Shown here in pieces: positions 6,238 to 11,122 of a stretch of 11,122 nucleotides of DNA. Each line of letters opens with the position of its first letter. Positions within the stretch are counted from its first letter, which is position 1. Where the stretch lies: contig JACPVB010000002.1 of NCBI GenBank assembly GCA_016191985.1, forward strand, positions 1 to 11,122, in the 5' to 3' direction. The translations under genes and the position numbers were made by a program. The notes beneath the pieces are model-generated. The model worked only from the letters and a program-made list of their open reading frames with translations, ran no database searches and was not told the DNA's origin. This stretch comes from Chloroflexota bacterium. GTDB taxonomy: Bacteria; Chloroflexota; Anaerolineae; Anaerolineales; Villigracilaceae.

Positions 6238-7668
6238 ATGACCGCAACCACCAAGCAGGGCTTTCTTTCGTTTTGGACAAAACTGGCGTACGGCACAGGG
6301 GATTGGAGCCTTGCCAGTTTTGGTACGCTACGCCAGGTTTTTTATGCCATCTTTCTCACGGATGTGGTTGGGCTTGAGCCGCGCCTGGCTTCCTTTGCGG
6401 CATTGATCGGCATTATTTGGGACGCTGTCAATGACCCGCTCGTTGGCACCCTCAGTGATCGCGTGCGTTCGCGCTGGGGGCGGCGGCGTCCCTTTCTTTT
6501 ACTTTTTTCGATTCCATTTGGATTGAGTTTCGTCGCTCTTTGGTGGGCGCCGCCCTTTGAGAATCAATACCTGCTGGCGGCCACGGTCTGTCTGACCTTT
6601 ATGCTGAGTGACACCCTACAGACATTGGTTTCCATCCCGTTTTATGCGCTCACTCCCGAAATGACTTCCGATTATGACGAGCGTACCAGCCTGAGCGGAT
6701 ACCGCATGTTCTTTAATTTGCTCGCTTCGCTCGCCACGGCAGTTGCCGCGCCGGCGATAGTGGATGCGGCCCTGACAGGTGGCGCGACTCAACAGCAGGG
6801 CTATTTCATCGTTTCGGCATTGTTTGGCGGATTGGCCGTCATCCCATTCTTTGTCATCTTTGCGGTTGTGCGCGAACGCGGCAATGCCGCCGATACCGCT
6901 GAACCTGAAATCCCATTTTTACAAACTTTGCGCACCGCGTGGAAAAATATCCCTTTCCGATTTGCGACCGCCCTTTATATGCTCAACTGGATCACGTTCG
7001 ACCTGGTTGCGCTGGCGCTCCCATTTTTTCTGGCGTATTGGGTGGCCAAAGGGAACTTGCTTCAACGAGCGCTCGGCCTGCCGCTTGAATCGGCTGTCTT
7101 TGCCTGCCTGTTGGTGACCTCGGTCATCGTGCTGCCGTTTTGGGTCTGGCTGGCGCGCAAATTTGGCAAACAACGCGCCTACATCGGCGGCATGATGTTT
7201 TGGGCTGTGGTGCAATTGTTGATCTATTCCATACAACCTGGACAGATCACTTATATCCTTGTGCTGGCTGTCATGGCAGGCATCAGTGTTTCAACGGCGC
7301 ATGTGCTTCCCGATGCCATTTTCCCCGATGTGATCGAATGGGACGAATTACGCACAGGCCGCCGCCGTGAGGGAATTTATTATGGCGTCAAAAATTTTGT
7401 GCGGAAATTAACGGGCGCGCTGGCGATTTTCATTGCCCTGCAGACTCTCGGTTGGTTTGGCTATCAATCTCCTCCCGTTGGTGCGACGCAATTTTCCCAG
7501 TCCGCACCTGCATTACAAGCCATTCGCTTCTTGATCGGCCCTCTGGGTGCATTGCTTCTGTTTGGCGCGATTGCAATGGCCTGGTTCTACCCGTTGACAA
7601 GGGAAAGGCATGCCCGTGTCCGCGCCATGCTGGAGAGGAAGAAGGAACGGGCGGTTGCAAAGGAATAA
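6238..7668 (+). CDS. GPH-family MFS transporter (MelB/MFSD2-type cation symporter)
   Basis: A 476-residue membrane protein with about twelve predicted helices and a basic cytoplasmic tail. The family signature of glycoside-pentoside-hexuronide:cation symporters is clear: WDAVNDPLVGTLSDR (D62, N65, D66, equivalent to the cation-site D55, N58, D59 of MelB) followed by SRWGRRRPFL (80-87), and in the C-terminal half IFPDVIEWDE (361-370) with GRRREGIYYG. It probably imports or exports a sugar or, as in the related MFSD2 proteins, a lysolipid, driven by Na+ or H+. The substrate cannot be read from the sequence. The start is ATG 6238 (AAGGAG at 6227-6232, five bases upstream), not the TTG at 6235. 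It follows the lyase in the same direction, separated only by the palindromic element, and ends 7 bp from the converging gene. Confidence 0.88.
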   Translation: MTATTKQGFLSFWTKLAYGTGDWSLASFGTLRQVFYAIFLTDVVGLEPRLASFAALIGIIWDAVNDPLVGTLSDRVRSRWGRRRPFLLLFSIPFGLSFVALWWAPPFENQYLLAATVCLTFMLSDTLQTLVSIPFYALTPEMTSDYDERTSLSGYRMFFNLLASLATAVAAPAIVDAALTGGATQQQGYFIVSALFGGLAVIPFFVIFAVVRERGNAADTAEPEIPFLQTLRTAWKNIPFRFATALYMLNWITFDLVALALPFFLAYWVAKGNLLQRALGLPLESAVFACLLVTSVIVLPFWVWLARKFGKQRAYIGGMMFWAVVQLLIYSIQPGQITYILVLAVMAGISVSTAHVLPDAIFPDVIEWDELRTGRRREGIYYGVKNFVRKLTGALAIFIALQTLGWFGYQSPPVGATQFSQSAPALQAIRFLIGPLGALLLFGAIAMAWFYPLTRERHARVRAMLERKKERAVAKE

Positions 7669-7675
7669 GCGATCT

Positions 7676-8029
7676 TCACGGTTCAAATCGCCCCCAATTC
7701 TTTCTGCGCAATCCGTTGACTGTGACCTCATCCAGCTCAAGAACGAAGCTGGTGTGCGTCTCGATCAAGGCAAGGATCGCCTCCCGTGGACCCTGCTTCC
7801 ATTCATCGCTGCCGTAAAAGGCATCCTGACTCTGTTCACGATGGGCGAGGCTGTCGTAGCGGCGGATGAGGTAGTATGAATCGCTGTCGTGAGCCGATGG
7901 GCCAAAATCCACCACGTCCACGCCCCAGCGCTCAAGCATGGGCATGGACTGTTCCACGATGAGTTGATGGAACTCGTCACGGCTTGCGGTTTTCAAAGTA
8001 TACGAGCGGAATTCGACCAGATGTTTCAT
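7676..8029 (-). CDS. NIPSNAP-family protein
   Basis: A 117-residue single-domain protein, the size of bacterial NIPSNAP/dimeric alpha-beta barrel proteins. It has the family's opening beta strand (LVEFRSYTLK), a helix with F20 and MPMLERWG, and a second repeat of the pattern (YYLIRRYDSLAHREQSQDAFYGSDEWKQG). Such proteins are small soluble dimers of poorly known function; some bind or act on small molecules. No catalytic residue can be assigned. The start at 8029 is supported by AAGGAG on the minus strand (8042-8047), though its spacing of 12 bases is rather long. It converges on the transporter gene with 7 bp between the stops and no visible terminator, so the two transcripts probably overlap. 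Confidence 0.8.
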   Translation of the reverse strand: MKHLVEFRSYTLKTASRDEFHQLIVEQSMPMLERWGVDVVDFGPSAHDSDSYYLIRRYDSLAHREQSQDAFYGSDEWKQGPREAILALIETHTSFVLELDEVTVNGLRRKNWGRFEP

Positions 8030-8065
8030 TGTTTGTTAGTGCTCCTTGGGGTTTTATTTGTCCGT

Positions 8066-8088
8066 ATTTTATCAGCCGAATTGTTCGG
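8066..8088 (-). promoter_or_regulatory. Extended -10 promoter with overlapping dyad, for the NIPSNAP gene
   Basis: On the minus strand TGATAAAAT (8066-8074) is an extended -10 (TAAAAT, 5 of 6 matches, with TGA in front), and no good -35 is seen. A perfect short dyad CCGAA-TTG-TTCGG (8076-8088) covers the spacer just upstream, where a repressor could sit. Transcription would start near 8059, about 30 bases before the ATG. Confidence 0.35.
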
Positions 8089-8210
8089 AAAAAGTTCTCG
8101 AAATCCCCCACCACAGCGGACAAATCCCTCTGTGCCTCCGCTCTCAAATCTCAACAGGGATGGTGTGGGATATGAAAATTTGGTGATGGCCTAAAGTAGT
8201 GATGGACCTG

Positions 8211-8268
8211 GTGGAGCGGGATGGAATCCCGCTGAATTCCGAGCATGCGGAATGACATTCCGCACCAC
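8211..8268. repeat. Second REPIN-like palindromic element
   Basis: A 58-bp imperfect palindrome made of two small hairpins: GCGGGAT-GGA-ATCCCGC (8216-8232) and GCGGAAT-GAC-ATTCCGC (8247-8263). The outer ends GTGGAG and CACCAC nearly pair. Layout and size match the element at 6161-6220, including a GGAGCG head, but the sequence differs, so it would be another subfamily. I see no clear target-site duplication. Confidence 0.65.
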
Positions 8269-8394
8269 ATCAGCCACTCAGCCTACGGCAGCGTGATCTC
8301 CAACAGCGAGCGTATCGGCTGGACGAATGAGCAGTACAAAGAAGCTTGGGACGCTGAGCACTCTGGCGATCCGCTAGTCATCCCTGATGATTAA
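8245..8394 (+). pseudogene. Small ORF, possible 3' remnant of a lost gene
   Basis: A 49-codon ORF. Its first eight codons come from the right half of the palindromic element. The rest (from 8269) reads like the end of a real protein, with stretches such as YGSVISNSERIGWTNEQYKE and DPLVIPDD and a normal amino-acid mix. There is no ribosome-binding site and the frame is closed by TGA at 8233-8235. I do not recognise the family. The likeliest history is a gene whose 5' part was deleted, with the palindrome at the break; a chance ORF cannot be excluded. Confidence 0.3.
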
Positions 8395-8427
8395 AATACG
8401 ATTAAGTAAATAATAGATAGATTACGG

Positions 8428-8511
8428 TTTGGTCAGATGAAAATTTGGTTTCATCTGACCAAATTTTATTTTGGTCTGAGCAAATTCCGTTTTGGTCAGA
8501 TCAAATTGTGG
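8428..8511. repeat. Array of four 21-bp units, each an imperfect 15-bp dyad, one unit inverted
   Basis: Units begin at 8428, 8449, 8470 and 8491. Each starts with a 15-bp imperfect dyad close to TTTGGTC-N-GANCAAA, followed by six variable bases. Units 1, 3 and 4 run forward; unit 2 is the exact reverse complement of unit 1 over 15 bp, so units 1-2 also form a perfect 15-bp stem with a 6-base loop. The 21-bp period is two helical turns, putting all sites on one face of DNA. A run of eight G (8510-8517) follows. It may be an operator array for the operon starting at 8695; units 1-2 plus TTTTATTTT could instead be a weak terminator. Confidence 0.75.
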
Positions 8512-8571
8512 GGGGGGTGATTATTCGTGTAGTCAAATGAAGTGCCACTGCTAAAGAGAATTTCAAAAACA

Positions 8572-8600
8572 TTGCAAAATTGTTAAGTTAGGTTTACAAT
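8572..8600 (+). promoter_or_regulatory. Sigma70-like promoter of the surface-protein operon
   Basis: TTGCAA (8572-8577) and TACAAT (8595-8600) are spaced by exactly 17 bp, with 4 of 6 and 5 of 6 consensus matches. Transcription would begin near 8607, leaving a leader of about 88 bases before ATG 8695. The promoter lies about 60 bp downstream of the 21-bp dyad array. Confidence 0.6.
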
Positions 8601-8606
8601 GCGCTC

Positions 8607-8656
8607 ATTGTTCCTTAAACAATCAGGCGGGAGACGCACCTGAGAACAAAGCTCCC
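8607..8656 (+). other. Foldable 5' leader of the surface-protein mRNA
   Basis: The predicted leader contains a stem ATTGTT-CCTTA-AACAAT (8607-8623), then two mutually exclusive pairings: TCAGG (8623-8627) with CCTGA (8639-8643), or GGGAG (8629-8633) with CTCCC (8652-8656). No known riboswitch is recognised, and the structures may be chance. Confidence 0.3.
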
Positions 8657-8694
8657 CCAAAACCATAATAATACATTGCATCCTATAGGTGGTT

Positions 8695-10395
8695 ATGGAC
8701 AATCGCGCAACAAAACGGCAATTATGGATAATTTTCGTTCTCGCATTCATTGTCCTGAGAACGTTATTTGCGCTTGTATGGGATGTGGTTGTAGTGAGTG
8801 CAAAAAATGATTGTGGTCAATTTGCAAGCGAAGTTTATGATCAATGGGGGGCTAATGCGATTGGGTTAGCAAAGTGTGTTTTAGATGGACAATTTGCCAC
8901 TGTAGGACATAAAACGGACTCTTTTCTTATTTTGGATATGGGGGAAGGAAATGAGATCATTGATAACCCAGGAGTGGATTTCTATTACTACGAAAGACCT
9001 TTTAACCCTGGTATTCAACTGGATCACGTGGAAGTTTCTGTTGCACAAGATGACGGATTGGGGAATCCTGCATCTTTTATTGTGGTTTTTATTTGGGGAG
9101 ATGATATTCTTGAAAATAATGGCGCAATACCACCAGAATACAACCCTGAAGAACCAAACAAGCCTATCAACGCTTCAGACTTATACAATCAGACAGGCAT
9201 AGGTATTAATATTGGTAACGAAGATGGAGCAGTTTATCGCTTTGTTCGTTTTCAAACACACCCAACCAGTGCGATGCCTGCCGAGAATGAATTGGCGGAA
9301 GTGGATGCTGTAGAAGGAATCCATCCCCCACCTCCACCGACATTGACGCCTACCCCTGTTGAAACACCTTTGCTTACCTCCACGCCAACACCGAGTGAGA
9401 CTCCGTTTGAGATTCCAACTTCGACAAACACTTCAACTGAACCTCCAACCGATACTCCCGCTGTTGTAACTAACCCATCGGAAACGGACATTGTCACGTT
9501 GGTACCGACCAATACAGCAACCCCGATGGCGACTTACACATCGACAGCAATCTACACGGCCACTGATACCCCAATGGTAACTTCTTCTTTGACTGATACA
9601 TCGTCACTTACATCAACACCAGTCTCTACCCCGACAAACACACCTACAGAGTCATTCACTCCTACGCAGACTCCATCTAATACCTATACTCCGACAATAA
9701 CATCAACGCCAGCGACAGAGCCTACCAGAGCTACATTTACTCCAACGGCAACTTTCAGTCTCACGAAAACTCGAACTGCGACTTTCACTTCGTCGAAAAC
9801 GTCAACGCCTACGAACACACTAACTCCAACTGCCACGCGGACGTCGAGACCAGGGCCTACTAAAGCTCCAACTCAAACTTCATTTCCTTACACACCTGGT
9901 AAGCCGGGAAACACTTCGACTCCCTTAGCTACATCCCTCCCAACAAAAACTTATACTGCCACGCTTACTAGAACGCCAATAGACACTTACACACCAACAA
10001 TAACTTTTACACCGACGAAGTGGTTCAATACAGCGGGCGCTTCTACAACAACCTTGACGCCAACGCCAATTCCTATTGCACCACCAGCAAATCCTACACG
10101 GGAATTTCCGGGCATTATGCCTACCGAATTGGAACGTTCAGGCATTGAAATAACCCTTCTTGTCATGGGACTTATTCAAACCATGTTTACTATTTTTCAA
10201 TTTATCACCTCCATAATGACTCCTAAGGAACGATCTGAGACGCGGGGATTCTTGAAAAATATAAAAGTTTGGAGTTTCTTGTTTAATTTCATGTCGAGGT
10301 TTAAAGATAATGGCGTAGGCAAGAAGCAAGTTTCTAAAAAGGCAGAAAATAAGAGGGCCTCAAAAGCGTCTTCGGCAAAAGAGAGGCATAAATGA
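8695..10395 (+). CDS. Surface protein: beta-rich ectodomain, Thr/Pro-rich stalk, C-terminal membrane helix, basic tail
   Basis: A 566-residue protein of no named family. Residues 9-29 are strongly hydrophobic (signal peptide or membrane helix; VVSA at 33-36 could be a cleavage site). Residues 38-205 form an extracytoplasmic domain with only two cysteines (C40, C61) and the pattern ILDMGEGNEIIDNPGVDFYYYE (75-100 region), like the beta-sandwich domains with I-x-D/N-G/x-P-G-x-D-F-x-V/Y-x-E found in bacterial surface proteins. Residues about 211-469 are a Thr/Pro/Ser stalk, probably glycosylated. Residues 484-508 are a membrane helix, followed by a Lys/Arg-rich tail to the end. The start is ATG 8695; GTG 8689 is possible, and the nearby AGGTGG (8687-8692) is too close to be an ideal ribosome-binding site. 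The gene is more AT-rich than those before 8030 and overlaps the next gene by ATGA. Confidence 0.8.
   Translation: MDNRATKRQLWIIFVLAFIVLRTLFALVWDVVVVSAKNDCGQFASEVYDQWGANAIGLAKCVLDGQFATVGHKTDSFLILDMGEGNEIIDNPGVDFYYYERPFNPGIQLDHVEVSVAQDDGLGNPASFIVVFIWGDDILENNGAIPPEYNPEEPNKPINASDLYNQTGIGINIGNEDGAVYRFVRFQTHPTSAMPAENELAEVDAVEGIHPPPPPTLTPTPVETPLLTSTPTPSETPFEIPTSTNTSTEPPTDTPAVVTNPSETDIVTLVPTNTATPMATYTSTAIYTATDTPMVTSSLTDTSSLTSTPVSTPTNTPTESFTPTQTPSNTYTPTITSTPATEPTRATFTPTATFSLTKTRTATFTSSKTSTPTNTLTPTATRTSRPGPTKAPTQTSFPYTPGKPGNTSTPLATSLPTKTYTATLTRTPIDTYTPTITFTPTKWFNTAGASTTTLTPTPIPIAPPANPTREFPGIMPTELERSGIEITLLVMGLIQTMFTIFQFITSIMTPKERSETRGFLKNIKVWSFLFNFMSRFKDNGVGKKQVSKKAENKRASKASSAKERHK
9325..10101 (+). 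repeat. Degenerate Thr/Pro-coding repeat region (stalk)
   Basis: About 260 codons built mainly from Thr, Pro and Ser in T-P, T-P-T and S-T-P units. Third codon positions vary freely (ACG, ACC, ACA, ACT; CCG, CCA, CCT, CCC), so the DNA has little exact repetition although the peptide is highly repetitive. Such stalks hold a domain away from the cell wall. Confidence 0.75.
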
Positions 10396-11122
10396 GCGAA
10401 TTCTTAGTGATTATAAAAACACCAATTACATCACTGCTGTCTGCATTAGTAATATATGTTTTCTATTTGCAGGCAGAGAAACGAGGGAGTATTGACAAAT
10501 GGATAAAAACAAAAGCGCTAATTTATGTTGTGGCTTTTTTGTTAATTGTCTTATTGCTTCCCGTTGTGCTTTATTTTGTTGGTTTGTTTCCCCGTTATTG
10601 GTTTTACGCCTATACTCACGAATTTGTTATTTCTATGATGGTTGTACTCCCTCTGGTTATCTTGTGGGGAATTATGAATAAGGCGTTTCATTCTCTTCAA
10701 TCTCTCTTGTTGTCGTCGCGACTGGAAAGGCTATCTCTCATCGAAAAATTGGATTTAAAAGGGGAAACTTGGGTTACACTAGAACAAAATAGCTCCATAG
10801 ACGAGCAAATCATCCAATCTTTGAAGAAATGGATACGACAAAGAGACATTCAGACAACCCTCTCGCGTAAGGATTTGTTGGATTTCTTCTCTGATGAATA
10901 TTTACACCTACGAAAAGTAGTAAACGAATCAATATTAAATGACTGTTTGATTGTCTTTCGTCTCGGTATCGAACACCCACCCACGGAGCGTGACATAGTA
11001 TTATATGATCTTGATGACGACGAAGAGTTTCGATGTATTTCTCTTGATGATCATATCGATCCTAATCCTTTTAATGGTATCTTGAAACAAGATGATGAGA
11101 TTTCGTTATCCTTTTTTGAATA
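10392..11122 (+). CDS. Three-helix membrane protein with acidic cytoplasmic domain, 3' end not in window
   Basis: An ORF of 243 complete codons that runs to the last base. The start ATG 10392 overlaps the preceding stop as ATGA, so translation is probably coupled. Predicted membrane helices are at about residues 11-26, 42-65 and 78-95. The rest (96-243) should be cytoplasmic: a helical part (SLKKWIRQRD, SRKDLLDFFSDEYLHLRKVV) and an acidic end with YDLDDDEEF and SLDDHIDPNPF. I recognise no family and no catalytic motif. The window ends in TA after Glu 243, so the gene may stop at the next base (TAA or TAG) or continue with Tyr. The acidic domain is the opposite of the basic tail of the preceding protein, which suggests they bind each other, but this is inference. 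Confidence 0.7.
   Translation, partial: MSEFLVIIKTPITSLLSALVIYVFYLQAEKRGSIDKWIKTKALIYVVAFLLIVLLLPVVLYFVGLFPRYWFYAYTHEFVISMMVVLPLVILWGIMNKAFHSLQSLLLSSRLERLSLIEKLDLKGETWVTLEQNSSIDEQIIQSLKKWIRQRDIQTTLSRKDLLDFFSDEYLHLRKVVNESILNDCLIVFRLGIEHPPTERDIVLYDLDDDEEFRCISLDDHIDPNPFNGILKQDDEISLSFFE

Noticed and set aside
8100..8176. Imperfect inverted repeat between the CCCCCACCACA and GGTGTGGGA stretches upstream of the NIPSNAP gene.
   Set aside because: Pairing is weak and interrupted; not enough to call a structure.
7889..8194. Plus-strand ORF of 101 codons over the NIPSNAP gene start.
   Set aside because: Mostly the antisense of a recognisable family protein, without a ribosome-binding site.
8428..8511. 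21-bp array as a CRISPR or plasmid-type iteron origin.
   Set aside because: No spacers, units are adjacent and one is inverted, and no replication initiator gene or AT-rich origin with DnaA boxes is seen nearby.
9325..10101. Stalk-coding DNA as a CRISPR or minisatellite array.
   Set aside because: No constant repeat or spacer pattern; the periodicity is Thr/Pro codons in an open frame.

Overview
The window looks like a chromosomal segment of a Chloroflexota bacterium, most likely class Anaerolineae. This rests on the mixed-GC coding style, a very long Thr/Pro-rich surface-protein stalk of the kind common in that class, and the frequent short palindromic intergenic repeats. It is an inference from recognition; no database was searched.

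Region 1 (about 109-4446, all + strand) is a cell-surface polysaccharide operon. It holds a 5'-truncated GT2 glycosyltransferase (dolichol/undecaprenyl-phosphate sugar transferase type), a four-helix SMR/EamA-like membrane protein of the ArnE/ArnF type, a UDP-GlcNAc (or UDP-diacetamido-uronate) 2-epimerase, an FAD-dependent amine-oxidase-fold oxidoreductase that overlaps the epimerase by 4 bp, and a NodB-type polysaccharide deacetylase. Together they suggest building, flipping and trimming of an N-acetylated surface glycan. The glycosyltransferase has lost its N-terminal third and is probably dead.

Region 2 (4447-8029) starts with a repeat-scarred spacer and a good promoter that appears to give a leaderless mRNA. 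Next come a sphingosine-1-phosphate-lyase-like PLP enzyme and a GPH-family (MelB/MFSD2-type) transporter. A 60-bp palindromic element flanked by 9-bp direct repeats sits exactly between these two genes. Removing it restores a TGATG stop/start overlap, so the genes were probably translationally coupled before the insertion. A small NIPSNAP-family gene converges on the transporter from the minus strand.

Region 3 (about 8030-8690) is non-coding or decayed. It holds a second, differently sequenced palindromic element of the same architecture, a small ORF that looks like the 3' end of a lost gene, and a striking array of four 21-bp units, each an imperfect 15-bp dyad, one of them inverted. A sigma70-like promoter and a foldable leader follow.

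Region 4 (8695-11122) is visibly more AT-rich. It encodes a two-gene membrane unit with a 4-bp overlap. The first protein has an N-terminal hydrophobic segment, an extracytoplasmic beta-rich domain, a stalk of roughly 260 Thr/Pro-rich residues, a transmembrane helix and a strongly basic tail. The second has three predicted membrane helices and an acidic cytoplasmic domain, and runs off the window end. I recognise no named function for this pair; with the array upstream it is the best candidate here for an undescribed system.
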